The translations under genes were made by a program, and so were the position numbers. DNA of 56,706 nucleotides, taken from contig CANFCK010000028.1 of NCBI GenBank assembly GCA_947445035.1, positions 1 to 56,706 of the forward strand, in the 5' to 3' direction. The stretch's first letter is position 1. Each line of letters begins with the position of its first letter. The stretch comes from Deltaproteobacteria bacterium. Lineage in GTDB: Bacteria; Myxococcota_A; UBA796; SXON01. This document shows, piece by piece, positions 28,756 through 37,991 of the stretch. The notes beneath the pieces are model-generated. The model saw only the letters and a list, made by a program, of their open reading frames with translations. It was not told where the DNA came from and did not search any database.

Positions 28756-29930
28756 TCCTATCGCTATTCTTATCCGCCTTTGCAGCGGAGGATTGCACCA
28801 ACGACCTGGTGCAGGACCTCAACTGCAACACCATCGAGGTCTACGACGAGACCCTGGTCGACCTGACCGACCCCGATTGCCTGGCCAACATCGACCCCGA
28901 AACCGGCGAGCCCTACGCGAACGCCGACTATTACTACGACTACTTTTCGTTTGGCTGTCAGTACCCGGTGGCGGGGTACGACGAAGACGGCGACGGGATG
29001 AGCTACGGCGCGCAGCCCATCCTCGGGGACCACGGGTTTCCCGACAAAGTGGCCATCTTCGCGTGTGACAACTGTCCGGTTGACTACAACCGGGATCAGT
29101 CCGACGTCGACTGTGACAACGTCGGCGACGTGTGTGACAATTGTCTGGTCGAACCCAACGGCGACCAGTCCGACATTGACTTCGACGGCCTCGGCGATTT
29201 GTGTGACATCTGTCCGTTCTGGCCCGACATCGGGCAGGAGGACCATGACCAGGACGGCGCTGGAGACGCCTGTGACAATTGCCCGAACCTCGTCAACCCG
29301 AACCAGACGGACAGCGACGGCGATCTGATCGGCGATGGGTGTGACAACTGCATCGTGACTCCCAACGGCGACCAGCTCGACACCGACGGCGATGGCTTCG
29401 GCGATGAGTGCGACCGCTGCCCGGAAGATGACACCGTCACCACTCAGGACCGCGACCAGGACGGCCTGGGAGACAAGTGTGACAACTGCCCCGATGTCAT
29501 CAACCTTGACCAGGCCGACGTGGACGGGGATGGGGTAGGCGACCCGTGCGACGATTGTGTGTTTACCTGGGACGCCGACCAGTACGACAGTGACAACGAC
29601 CTGCTCGGCGACGTGTGTGACAACTGCATCGGCGTCCCCAACTTTGCCCAGGTGGATTCCGACGAGGACGGCCTCGGCGACGAGTGCGACGTGTGTCCCA
29701 ACGTCGTCGATCCCGAACAGCTCGACGTCGATCAGGACGGCTTCGGCGATGCGTGTGACAACTGCCCAGGGGTGCCGAATCCCGACCAGGACGATGGGTC
29801 CGACGGGGACGGGCTCGGCGATGCCTGTGACAGCTTCAGCCTGCGGGGCGGCGGCTGTCGCGACGGGTCAGGGGCGCTCTTGCTCGCCGCGCTCGTCGTG
29901 GGCGCGGCGCGGCTCAAGAAGCGGCGGTAG
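28752..29930 (+). CDS. thrombospondin type 3 repeat protein with MYXO-CTERM-like tail
   Basis: The product is 392 aa; the start overlaps the OmpA stop as ATGA. A short signal peptide (MILSLFLSAFAAE) is followed from about residue 95 by some ten TSP3 units of the form DxDxDGxGDxCDNCP, each a Ca-binding loop with paired Cys. The C-terminus is GGGCRDGSG, a hydrophobic stretch (ALLLAALVVGAARL), then KKRR, a MYXO-CTERM-like tail. It is probably exported and displayed at the surface in a calcium-stiffened form. Co-translation with the OmpA gene suggests joint use in the outer membrane. Confidence 0.88.
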   Translation: MILSLFLSAFAAEDCTNDLVQDLNCNTIEVYDETLVDLTDPDCLANIDPETGEPYANADYYYDYFSFGCQYPVAGYDEDGDGMSYGAQPILGDHGFPDKVAIFACDNCPVDYNRDQSDVDCDNVGDVCDNCLVEPNGDQSDIDFDGLGDLCDICPFWPDIGQEDHDQDGAGDACDNCPNLVNPNQTDSDGDLIGDGCDNCIVTPNGDQLDTDGDGFGDECDRCPEDDTVTTQDRDQDGLGDKCDNCPDVINLDQADVDGDGVGDPCDDCVFTWDADQYDSDNDLLGDVCDNCIGVPNFAQVDSDEDGLGDECDVCPNVVDPEQLDVDQDGFGDACDNCPGVPNPDQDDGSDGDGLGDACDSFSLRGGGCRDGSGALLLAALVVGAARLKKRR

Positions 29931-29943
29931 CCCGGTCGGCTGG

Positions 29944-31488
29944 CTAGTCTTCGCAGTCGCCGAGCAGGTCGTACTGTACCTGGATGTACGAGCCCGATTC
30001 GGGGATGTGGTCGGCATCGAAGACCACGGCTTGGCCGTCGGCATCGTAGGTCCACCCTACCGTGACGACGTCGCCGTCGATGGTCACGACCAGCGTGGTG
30101 GGATCGGCGGGGGTGCTCAGCGGAAAGCGGTCCGTCTTCCCAGTCGCCGACAACGTTGCGATCGCGTCGAAGTAGGTGGTCCAATCCTGCTCGCAGATGC
30201 TCAGGAAGGCGCCGTGGGTGGCCAGGGCCGCTTCGTAGTAGCCGTGCCCGGGATCGGCGCTGCCGACGTCGGAGAGGCAGCCGCTGGGGATGTCGCCCAC
30301 GATGGCGGTGATCGCGGCGGTCGGCGCGTACGATTGGATGGTCGCAACGTAGGTGGCATAGCTGCCGGGCGACTGGTCGGGTTCGTCCGAGACAATCACA
30401 ATCGAGGTCTTGCTGTCCTCCCGGATGAAGCCGTCGTTGCACTCGCCGGGGACGGATCGTTCCATCGCTTCGGAGGCCACCACCAGCCCCGCTTCGGTGT
30501 AGCGCCCACCGGCCCCGCGCACGCCTTCGAGGAAGGCCGACTCCAGATTGGGGGTTTCGGGCGTGAGGATCCCGGTATTGCTGCACCCGGTGTCCCGCGT
30601 GGAGATGACGATCTGCCAGTCCAGATCCAGAAGCGTCAGCGCGTCGACAAAGTGCGAAAAGTTGGCGATCATGTTGTCCTGATCGTCGGCCATGCTTCCG
30701 GACTGGTCGACGTAGAAGAAGATGTCGGTGCGGTCCCACGGGCCGTCTCCCTGCCAGAACTCGTCGATGACGCCCCTGTCGGTGGTTCCGTGCCCGCTGA
30801 TGGGGGCGATGGTGTTGGGGACCAGGGAATTGCTGCTGACCCAGACCTCGCCGCCGTAATCGGCCACCGCCGTCGGACGGAAGGTGAGCATCACCGACGC
30901 GGACTCGTCTGGCCCCAGGTAGGCGGGAAGCGCGCTGGATTCGAGGGTGAAGCCCTCGGTGACCGTGACCGCGTGATCAACGATGAGCGTGCCGTTGCCG
31001 ATGTTGGTGAGCGTGAGCGGCTGTTCCCGCTGGCATTCCAAGAGCACCGACCCGAAGGTGTAGGGGTTCGGCGACAGGTAAAGCTGGGGGATCTTGCCGG
31101 CGCCCGTGAGCGGCACTTCGAGCAGCCCACTGTCGGGGTCGTCGCTGGTGACCACGAGGCTCGCGAAGTCCTCAGGATTGACCGGCGTGAAGTGGATGGG
31201 CACGCTGATGCTGGAGCCGGGGGCGATCGTCGCCGCCGTTTCCGCGGTGCCGACGGTGAACGCGGTGGTTCCCTGGAGCACGAGGTTGGTGATGTGCAGG
31301 TCCTTGTCGCCACGGTTTTCGATGACGATGTTCTGGGTGCCGATCGAACCAGGATCCGCCATGTCAAACGTCAGAGAATCGGGCTCGATCTCGATATCGG
31401 GCTCCAGCTCCGTATCGCCCTTGTCCTTGGTCGAGACCCCGAGCACGTTTTCGACCGGGCAAGCGACAAGAAGGCTCAAAAACAGCAT
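29944..31488 (-). CDS. VWA-domain lipoprotein with choice-of-anchor-D-type modules
   Basis: The product is 514 aa. ATG 31488 has GGAG 5 nt upstream. The leader ends in the lipobox LLVA-C. Two immunoglobulin-like modules follow (SLTFDMADPGSIGTQNIVIE and YLSPNPYTFGSVLLECQRE), of the kind called choice-of-anchor D or ASH-like. From about 245 there is a von Willebrand A domain with an intact MIDAS start (FFYVDQSGSMADDQD), and TSIVIVSDEPDQSPGSY later. It would bind ligand through a divalent metal at the cell surface. It is monocistronic and converges on the TSP3 gene. Confidence 0.88.
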   Translation of the reverse strand: MLFLSLLVACPVENVLGVSTKDKGDTELEPDIEIEPDSLTFDMADPGSIGTQNIVIENRGDKDLHITNLVLQGTTAFTVGTAETAATIAPGSSISVPIHFTPVNPEDFASLVVTSDDPDSGLLEVPLTGAGKIPQLYLSPNPYTFGSVLLECQREQPLTLTNIGNGTLIVDHAVTVTEGFTLESSALPAYLGPDESASVMLTFRPTAVADYGGEVWVSSNSLVPNTIAPISGHGTTDRGVIDEFWQGDGPWDRTDIFFYVDQSGSMADDQDNMIANFSHFVDALTLLDLDWQIVISTRDTGCSNTGILTPETPNLESAFLEGVRGAGGRYTEAGLVVASEAMERSVPGECNDGFIREDSKTSIVIVSDEPDQSPGSYATYVATIQSYAPTAAITAIVGDIPSGCLSDVGSADPGHGYYEAALATHGAFLSICEQDWTTYFDAIATLSATGKTDRFPLSTPADPTTLVVTIDGDVVTVGWTYDADGQAVVFDADHIPESGSYIQVQYDLLGDCED

Positions 31489-31556
31489 GAACGCTCCGAC
31501 GCTCTCAGGGTAGCCCGGAAGGGGGGCGATCGACAGGCTGATCTGGATGTCGTGGA

Positions 31557-31706
31557 GTGCGACGGTACGGCAAGGGGCGGCACCCGGCGGGGCTCAACTT
31601 CGGCGACTGCGCCAGGTACGGGCTCGCGATCGCGCGCAGCGCAGAGCTGGCGTTCAAGGCAGATGACTTCGCACAGGCGGACATTGTGGCGGCGCTTCGG
31701 GGGTAG
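31557..31706 (+). pseudogene. vapC (PIN-domain toxin) 3' remnant
   Basis: Inside the 262-bp gap 31489-31750 one short frame reads YGKGRHPAGLNFGDCARYGL, then AFKADDFAQADIVAALRG and a TAG. This is the conserved C-terminal third of VapC PIN-domain ribonucleases (HPAxLNFGDC, then FKGDDFxxTD). Everything upstream of it, including the first catalytic Asp and any antitoxin gene, is missing. It is therefore a dead toxin-antitoxin remnant. I see nothing else in the gap. Confidence 0.75.
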
Positions 31707-31750
31707 GTGAGCGCGGTTGCGGGCCGCTTACAGGACCGTGCGCGGACGCG

Positions 31751-32968
31751 CTACCGCCCCCCCGCCCAGGCGTCGTACTCCCCCAGGAGCGCGTCCGCAG
31801 CGAGGTTCCCGAGGATGTCGAGCCCCTTGGCGGTCACGTGGACATAGTCGCCGGTGCCGACGCCGCGGGCGCGAGCCCAGGTGAGCGCGCTGCCAGCCCC
31901 GCCCATCGCGGCGTAGGTGCTCCAGAAGGCGCAGCCTTTGGACAGCGCGACACGCTCCTGCACGGCGACGAGGTTTTTCATCCCGGGGCGCGCCTTCACG
32001 GTGCCGTTGTCCATCTCGTCAGCGAAACCCTGGTCCAGCGGCGTGACCACAAGGCAGGAAGCATCACCCTTCCCGGCGAGGATGGTGTCGAGCGCGCCCG
32101 CGTAGATGGGCGCGTACGCGTCGCCACCTTTGCCGAGCAGGGCCGGGTAGCCGGCCTCGTTGCCGCCGAGCATCACCACCACCAGGTCCGCGCCCCGTTG
32201 GGCGACCTGCGGTCGAAGTGAATCCTTGGCGTAGGTGGTGAAGGATTTGCTCCCGACGCCGATGACACCCAACGCCTCCCAGGTGATGCCGGGTCCCCCG
32301 CTCTCCAAAACCACGCCGTAGATGGGGACCGTGCCGCCGCTCGCGCCGAACGCGAGCTTGGTGAAGCCCTCGGGCACGTCGAGCGTGAAGCGGCGGTCGT
32401 CGGTAGCGGCCGCGGCGGCCGAACCCCGGCCGATCTCCTTGTCGTCGGCGGCGATCCAGTAGCTGCCATAGCCTTGGCCGCCCTGGTACCAAAGTTCGAC
32501 GTGCTTCATCGGCGCCGGCGCCTTCGCGGCATCGATGGCGCGTACGGTTGCGTAGCCGCCCGGCCGTACGATCGCGACGATGCCGCCGAGGCCATAGCGA
32601 CCGCCCCCGCCGCCCAATAGGATGGTCCGCCACTCCCAGCCGCCGCTCCGCGTCGAGGTGATGTCGCTGCGTTGGTGCCAGGCGGGGTTCAGCGCGGCGG
32701 TCACGAATCCGGGGCCAGCGTCGCCGAAACGTGCGCCCAAACGGGCGCGGATGGTCTTGGTGAACCCGTCAGCGGCGATCGTCGAGTCGCCGTACTGGAT
32801 GGCGCGCGCCACGCCGGTCTTGGCCTCGGCGGCTTTGAGCGCGCCGAACCAGTGGGCGAGGCCTTTGTGGCCCGGGTCGACGACCGGCGTTGGCACGCCC
32901 AGAACGGGCGCGGCCTGGGCGGTACAGCCAGTGAGCAGGAGCGCGGCGAGCAGGGTGCGGAGCGTCAT
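31751..32968 (-). CDS. SGNH/GDSL-type hydrolase lipoprotein
   Basis: The product is 405 aa. The leader LLAALLLTG-C is a lipobox. The nucleophile block is IQYGDSTIAADGF (GDS) near residue 60, the oxyanion Asn is in VVVMLGGNEAGYP, and the C-terminal Asp/His pair is likely in GTGDYVHVTAKG. A beta-rich insert (about 110-240) separates the motifs, as in AlgX/PatB-like polysaccharide O-acetyl enzymes and related proteins. Its likely action is on acetyl groups of an envelope glycan. It lies 22 nt after the transglycosylase gene, fitting a peptidoglycan context. Confidence 0.87.
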   Translation of the reverse strand: MTLRTLLAALLLTGCTAQAAPVLGVPTPVVDPGHKGLAHWFGALKAAEAKTGVARAIQYGDSTIAADGFTKTIRARLGARFGDAGPGFVTAALNPAWHQRSDITSTRSGGWEWRTILLGGGGGRYGLGGIVAIVRPGGYATVRAIDAAKAPAPMKHVELWYQGGQGYGSYWIAADDKEIGRGSAAAAATDDRRFTLDVPEGFTKLAFGASGGTVPIYGVVLESGGPGITWEALGVIGVGSKSFTTYAKDSLRPQVAQRGADLVVVMLGGNEAGYPALLGKGGDAYAPIYAGALDTILAGKGDASCLVVTPLDQGFADEMDNGTVKARPGMKNLVAVQERVALSKGCAFWSTYAAMGGAGSALTWARARGVGTGDYVHVTAKGLDILGNLAADALLGEYDAWAGGR

Positions 32969-32990
32969 AGGCGGCGGTGGCTAACGCGCC

Positions 32991-34514
32991 CTACTCCGGC
33001 GGCACAAAGTGAACCTCGCGCGCCAACGCCTCGCGCCGTAAAACGGGGTGCAACCCGACCATGTTGTCGATGATCCAGGCCAGGCGTGAAGCGTTGAGGC
33101 GGCCGCCGACGTACTGCTTTGCCCAGCCGCCGCGGGGGTTGCGGAGAATACTCGCCAGAAAGGCCGCTTCCTCCGTCAACAGTCCGCGCGGCTCCTTCAG
33201 GAAGTACGCCGCCGCTGCCGCTTTGGCGCCGTGGAGCGCGGGACCCCACTCCACCACGTTGACGTAGATCTCGAGGATGCGGGATTTACCGAGTTCGCGC
33301 TCCATCTCTACGGCGTAGAGCAGCTCGCGCAGCTTCCGCGCGTACGAACGATCGCCGCTGAGAAACAAGTTCTTCGCGAGCTGCTGGCTCAGCGTGCTGC
33401 CGCCGCGCACGACCTCGTGTGCCTCGGCGTTGGCGCCCGCCGCCGCGAGCATGCCCTGGATGTCGAAGCCGGGATGCTTCAGAAAGCCGGCGTCTTCCGC
33501 CGAGATGATCGCCATGGGCAACAGCTCGCCCGCGTTTTGCAACGAAATCCATCCCGGTAGCTCATCACCGCCAGTGATCGGAATCGGCCCCCCAGTCGCG
33601 TCGTGGCCGAGCCAGGTGAACGAGCCGTACCGGTACTCCGGGCCGACGAGCCCATCCACAGCGAACCCGGCGATCTTCGGTTCGAAGTGGACGGACAACG
33701 GCTCGATCGTCATCCGACCGGTCCCGGAGATCGTGCCGCGCAGCTCCGCCCGTTCCAACTCGGGCACGATCGGCGCGAAGATGCTGTAGACCTGGGCGAT
33801 CGGCGTCTCCCGCAGGGCAAAACGCCCGGTCAGCCGCGCCGGCCCGCCCAGGTGCGCCTCGACCGCCACCCGCACGCCCTCCACCATCACCTCCCCGGTG
33901 AACGCGGCGCCATCGAGGTTCCCGGCGATGCGCAGGTCACGATCGGACAGCGCGCCCCCGAGCGCCGGAACGTCAAGCGTGCAGCGGCAACGGGCAGCGA
34001 TGGCGTGGCTCCCAGCGATGCCTGGGGTCACGGTCACCTCGACGTCGCCGAACTCGGTGTGCAGGACCAGCTGGGCTTCGTCGCCGTCGACCCGGGCGTC
34101 CTCGCCGACCAGGTGGCGCTCCGGGAGCACCTGGCCTGACAAGGGCGGGAGCGGCGTGCCCTCGACCACCAGATTCTCCACGTCGACCCGGCGGACGAAG
34201 GGGATGTCGGGAAGGCGCGCGGCGCTCAGCTCGGCGGCGGGTTGCGCCCGCGCGACCACGCCCGCGGCTGCGTTCTCGTCGGCGATGTGCACGTCTACGA
34301 GGTGAAGCACCCCGTCCCACCCCAGGTAGGCCGTCCTGACGGTGATGCGACCGGTCGTGGCGCCTTCGATGCACAGGCCCTTTCGGCACCAGCCCGCCGC
34401 GCTCACCGAGACGCCGTGGGCGCGCACCACCGGGGCCACGAGCCGCGGCAAGAGCACCGCGATCGGAACCAACGCTACCAGGACCGCGCCGGCGGCAATC
34501 GTAGAACGTCGCAA
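32991..34514 (-). CDS. GT51 peptidoglycan transglycosylase
   Basis: The product is 507 aa. An N-terminal membrane anchor (about 5-30) is followed by about 280 residues of AsmA-like beta-rich sequence of unknown role. The C-terminal catalytic GT51 domain shows ISAEDAGFLKHPGFD (catalytic Glu), GGSTLSQQLAKNLFLSG and ELLYAVEMERELGKSRILEI followed by YVNVVEWG. There is no transpeptidase domain, so it is monofunctional (MtgA-like catalytic part). It polymerises lipid II in the periplasm. It starts 2 nt after the BrkB-type gene stop, within a four-gene minus-strand unit. Confidence 0.92.
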   Translation of the reverse strand: MRRSTIAAGAVLVALVPIAVLLPRLVAPVVRAHGVSVSAAGWCRKGLCIEGATTGRITVRTAYLGWDGVLHLVDVHIADENAAAGVVARAQPAAELSAARLPDIPFVRRVDVENLVVEGTPLPPLSGQVLPERHLVGEDARVDGDEAQLVLHTEFGDVEVTVTPGIAGSHAIAARCRCTLDVPALGGALSDRDLRIAGNLDGAAFTGEVMVEGVRVAVEAHLGGPARLTGRFALRETPIAQVYSIFAPIVPELERAELRGTISGTGRMTIEPLSVHFEPKIAGFAVDGLVGPEYRYGSFTWLGHDATGGPIPITGGDELPGWISLQNAGELLPMAIISAEDAGFLKHPGFDIQGMLAAAGANAEAHEVVRGGSTLSQQLAKNLFLSGDRSYARKLRELLYAVEMERELGKSRILEIYVNVVEWGPALHGAKAAAAAYFLKEPRGLLTEEAAFLASILRNPRGGWAKQYVGGRLNASRLAWIIDNMVGLHPVLRREALAREVHFVPPE

Positions 34515-34516
34515 GC

Positions 34517-35743
34517 CTACCTCGCGGCGAGGACGGCGAGCGAGCGCGCGAGCTCCGGCGCGTCGAGGGCCGCGGCGAACAGCGCGCTACCCGCGGCGCC
34601 GGACTCGGTCAACGGGCGGGTGTGCTCACGATAGCGCCGGACCACGTCGGCGGCGGTGAGCTCTTGGGGAGGGCCTGCCGGCGCGAAGCCGCGGGCAGTG
34701 GCGTCGATGAGCCCCGCGGCTTCGAGCGTTCGGAGGGCCGACGCGACGTGGTCGGCATCGGACACCAGCGCTTCGGTGACCTGAGGCAACGACGTCGGGC
34801 CGGCTCCGGCGAGGAAGCGGCGCACGATCACCAGCATCACCTGGAGGGCGAAGAAGCCGTCGGACTTGCGATGCTCGGCGCCGTCGACGATGCGCTCCTC
34901 CGCGCGCAACAGCTCCGGCCAGCGCTGATCGACGCTGGCCACCTCGACCCCGGTGAGCACGATCACCCAGAGCACGAACACGAAGAAAAGCAGCACCGGC
35001 ACAAACGCCAGCGATCCGTAGATGAGGGTGGCCGCGCCCTCGCCCCGGAACAGCTCGATGTAGGTGGTGAAGCCCACTTTTGCCAGCTCGAAGGCCACTG
35101 CCGACACCGTCCCGCCCAGGACCGCGCTGCGAAAGCGGACGTCGGCGTCGGGGAGCGCCCGGATGGCAAACGAAAATGCCAACATCGATACGATGATCGG
35201 CGCGACCACATGCAGTGCGGGCGTCGTGACGGCCTCGGCCTCTGCGGTGAGTGAAAGGCCGAGCGCGACCACCGCCGGACCGGCCGTCAACGTCGCGTAG
35301 TACAGCGCGAGGCGCGTCGTCAGCGCGCTACGCACACGAGAGTTCCAGATGCGGGTGTACGCCTCTTCTGCCGCGAGGAAGATGCGGGTGCTCGCGCCGA
35401 AGGCCACCACGAAGCCGGCGACCCCGATGCTGCGGGCGTCCAGCTCGGCGGGCAGGCCCACGGCGTCCCACTCCGGAAGCAGCGTCGCCAGCGCCCTGCC
35501 CGCGAACGTCTGAAAGTCCAACCAGGCTTCCAGGCCCAACGCGCGGAGCACCAACGCGGTGAGCACCAACGCCGGAACCAGCGCCACCAGCGACCAGTAC
35601 GACAGCGTCCCGGCCCGCACGAAGACGGCGTCGCGAATCATCTTGCGGGCCAGCACTGCGATGTAGACGAGCGCCGGTCGCAACCCCCACGGCAGGTCGG
35701 GGCGTCGGACGAACTCGCGGTACCAGCGGTCGGCGAGGAGCAT
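34517..35743 (-). CDS. YihY/BrkB-family membrane protein
   Basis: The product is 408 aa. Six transmembrane helices lie at about 45-265 (GTLSYWSLVALVPALVLTAL, VAGFVVAFGASTRIFL, ALYYATLTAGPAVVALG and others). The family phrase AYTRIWN is present. The C-terminal 130 residues are soluble and look like a winged-helix domain (LQVMLVIVRRFLAGAGPT, LRTLEAAGLIDATARGF). A role as a transporter or in envelope function is assumed only. TA lies 11 nt upstream of the ATG (TATCGG, one base off the common spacing). Confidence 0.9.
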   Translation of the reverse strand: MLLADRWYREFVRRPDLPWGLRPALVYIAVLARKMIRDAVFVRAGTLSYWSLVALVPALVLTALVLRALGLEAWLDFQTFAGRALATLLPEWDAVGLPAELDARSIGVAGFVVAFGASTRIFLAAEEAYTRIWNSRVRSALTTRLALYYATLTAGPAVVALGLSLTAEAEAVTTPALHVVAPIIVSMLAFSFAIRALPDADVRFRSAVLGGTVSAVAFELAKVGFTTYIELFRGEGAATLIYGSLAFVPVLLFFVFVLWVIVLTGVEVASVDQRWPELLRAEERIVDGAEHRKSDGFFALQVMLVIVRRFLAGAGPTSLPQVTEALVSDADHVASALRTLEAAGLIDATARGFAPAGPPQELTAADVVRRYREHTRPLTESGAAGSALFAAALDAPELARSLAVLAAR

Positions 35744-35781
35744 CCGGGCTCCGATAACCGGCCGGCGTCACCCCGCGCGCA

Positions 35782-37074
35782 TCACCACCCAGCCCACGAC
35801 CAGCACCGCGAGGACGACGGCTCCCAACGCAAAGGCGATCCCTGCGGGATCGAGCGTGCTCGCCGCGTCCGCGATCGGCGCGGCGGGGGGGGCGGGGCAG
35901 GCGCCGAGGTTGGCGGCACGGTCGGTGGGACCGGGACCCAGGCGACGCTCGATTTGCCGCTCACGGGCGGGTCGACGCGGCGGTTGGGGGTCGGCGCCGC
36001 ATCGGCCGGAGCTGGCGTCTCGGCGGGCGTTTCCACGGCGAGCCCCGCCTCCAGCAGCGTGGCCTCCATCGCCTCCGCGGCGGCGATCAGCTTGCGGAGG
36101 TCGGCATCGCGGCGTTCCGGGTCGGGATGCAGGGCGCGTCGGAGGGCGTGCAGGAGCGGGGACAGCAGCCGGGTCGCGGCGGCGGGGTCGCCCCCGATCC
36201 GACGAAGCTCGTCCTCCACCGTCGCGCCCAGCCGGGCCTCGTCCGGCGCGGTGAGCGGCACCATCTCCTCAAAATCCAAGAGCTGACCCAAGGGTGCCAA
36301 CCGGAGGCGTCGCAACTCCTCGATCTCTCCCTCTGTCAGCCGGGTGGCGGCTTGCAGATCGAGCAGGCGGCGGCCATCGGGTGTGTACGCCACCAGGCTC
36401 CCCTTGCTGTCGGGCTCGCGGCCGGTGAGGCACCAGTACATCGTGACCGCGAGCGCGTGGGCGTCGAGAGAGGGGTCGGGTGCCGCATCGCGAGTGAGTG
36501 TTTGCTCTGCGGGGCCGTATCGAGGGGTGTAGTGCAGCGTCGGGCGCGAGGTCGTCGCCAGGTGGTCGGCCCGGCTGCCGCCGAAGTCCGCGAGCACCAC
36601 ACGTACGACACCGCCAGCGACATCGACGAGGAAGTTGTCAGGCTTCAGATCGCGGTGGAGTCGTGGTGTCCCCGGGGTTTCGCCGGTGCCGTGAAGCCGC
36701 AGCACGGCGGTGGCGGCCTGGCGGAGCGCGGAGATCAGCTGGGGGAGCGCGGGCGCCGTGGTTTCCACCCAACTGCGAAGCGAGTGTGGGTACCAAGGCA
36801 TCGCCGCCCAGGGGCGACCGTCGGGGCCCACCCCCGTCGCCAGCGGAACCACCGACCAGGCGGAGACACCGGGATCGCGGGCGGCCAGCGCCTCCAAGAT
36901 GGCGATCTCGCGCCGGAGCCGCCCGGCATTTTCTCCGTCGTCGTGCGCGATCTTGAGCGCCACCTCCGTATCGCCAGGACCCATCGCGCGCCGGACTTCG
37001 GCTGAGCCGCCGCGCCGCACCTCGTCGAGCAAGCGGTATTCCCCGAGGTAGCGCGATACTCCTGTCATCTCCAT
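35782..37074 (-). CDS. Ser/Thr protein kinase, C-terminal anchor frameshifted
   Basis: The open frame is 430 aa. Kinase motifs, numbered from ATG 37074, are a Gly-rich loop RRGGSAEV (21-28), Lys41 in VALKIA, Glu56, HRDLKPDN at 140-147 and DFGG from 163. A Pro-rich linker follows and then the frame degenerates into RRSRTRRARSIPQGS. In the neighbouring frame the same DNA encodes a convincing membrane anchor (GIAFALGAVVLAVLVVGWVV) ending at a TGA at 35768. The shift falls in a run of eight G at 35885-35892; one extra base restores the kinase-linker-anchor layout. Met3 (ATG 37068, with TAGGGT 7 nt upstream) may be the true start. It probably phosphorylates envelope or regulatory partners. Confidence 0.87.
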   Translation of the reverse strand: MEMTGVSRYLGEYRLLDEVRRGGSAEVRRAMGPGDTEVALKIAHDDGENAGRLRREIAILEALAARDPGVSAWSVVPLATGVGPDGRPWAAMPWYPHSLRSWVETTAPALPQLISALRQAATAVLRLHGTGETPGTPRLHRDLKPDNFLVDVAGGVVRVVLADFGGSRADHLATTSRPTLHYTPRYGPAEQTLTRDAAPDPSLDAHALAVTMYWCLTGREPDSKGSLVAYTPDGRRLLDLQAATRLTEGEIEELRRLRLAPLGQLLDFEEMVPLTAPDEARLGATVEDELRRIGGDPAAATRLLSPLLHALRRALHPDPERRDADLRKLIAAAEAMEATLLEAGLAVETPAETPAPADAAPTPNRRVDPPVSGKSSVAWVPVPPTVPPTSAPAPPPPPRRSRTRRARSIPQGSPLRWEPSSSRCWSWAGW

Positions 37075-37966
37075 GACCCTAACCCGCCCTCAGGTTCAGC
37101 TTCGGGTCGCGCCGGCAGCGGCCGTTTTCGTTGCTCCCGGCGGCATCGTCGGCCGACTCCACACGGCGGCGCTGCGGATCCCTGATCCGCGGGTGGCGGA
37201 GGCGGCCGCGTTGGTGTCGTTGCGAGGCCGGGAGCTGCACTTGCTGGCGCTGCGGGGAGCGCTCGAGGTCGACGGTCATCCCGAAGACGACGTGATCCTG
37301 GAGGAGGGGCTGGTCATCCGGTTGGCTGGCGTCGTGGACGTCGAGGTCGGCATGGTGGAGCTGCCCGAGCGGGTCATGGCGTTGCGCTTTCCCGGCCAGC
37401 TCCGCGAGCTGTGCGCCCCGGTCTACTCGTTTGTGGCCGAGCCGGAGCCCGATCTGGTGCCAAGCTACGTGGAGGGGGCGGCGGCGCGAGTGTGGAGCAC
37501 CGCAGAAGGGTGGGCGGCGGACTTTGGGAAGGGCCCGGAGGCGGTGCGGGTGGGCCGGACCTGGGAGGTGCTGGGCATGACGGTCGAGGCGGTCGAGGTG
37601 ACGCTAGGGGAGGTCGGAAGTGCTGCCACCACCGGCCTTGCAGAGCCGTTGACCATCGTGGCGCGCACCAGCTCGGTGCACCTTCAACGCGCCCGAAAGC
37701 CGCCGGTCACCATCGACGGGCTCCCGGCCAATCTGCTCAGCGAGCTGGCGCTCATCGGGGCGCCGGCGCCCTGGACCGTTGTGGCGGGCGAGCTCTGGGG
37801 AAAGCGCGACCCGACCCGCCACCGGATGAGCTGGGACCGCGCGCTCCGGCGCCTGCGCACTCGGCTGCGCGAGGCGGGCATCCGCGACGACCTGGTGCGC
37901 GCGGATGGCAAGGGGAACGTGGAAGTTTTCCTGTACCCGGGCGATCGCGTGGTGGACGAAGCGTAG
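37073..37966 (+). CDS. FHA-like / winged-helix regulator
   Basis: The product is 297 aa. The N-terminal 90 residues have an FHA-like outline (GGIVGRLHTAALRIPDPRVA, VSLRGRELHLLALRG, EDDVILEEGLVIRL). The C-terminal 80 residues look like a winged-helix domain (LLSELALIGAPAPWTVVAGE, WDRALRRLRTRLREAG). FHA domains read phospho-Thr, so it may be a target of the divergent kinase. The two genes start back to back; as annotated their start codons overlap in CATG, which favours a shorter kinase. No Shine-Dalgarno site is evident. Confidence 0.78.
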   Translation: MTLTRPQVQLRVAPAAAVFVAPGGIVGRLHTAALRIPDPRVAEAAALVSLRGRELHLLALRGALEVDGHPEDDVILEEGLVIRLAGVVDVEVGMVELPERVMALRFPGQLRELCAPVYSFVAEPEPDLVPSYVEGAAARVWSTAEGWAADFGKGPEAVRVGRTWEVLGMTVEAVEVTLGEVGSAATTGLAEPLTIVARTSSVHLQRARKPPVTIDGLPANLLSELALIGAPAPWTVVAGELWGKRDPTRHRMSWDRALRRLRTRLREAGIRDDLVRADGKGNVEVFLYPGDRVVDEA

Positions 37967-37991
37967 GCCGGGCGGAGGGAACGGCGCGGTA

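Noticed and set aside
29557..31710. 717-codon plus-strand frame
   Set aside because: It is antisense to the VWA lipoprotein and out of frame with the TSP3 gene; its composition is Arg/Gly-rich with no motif.
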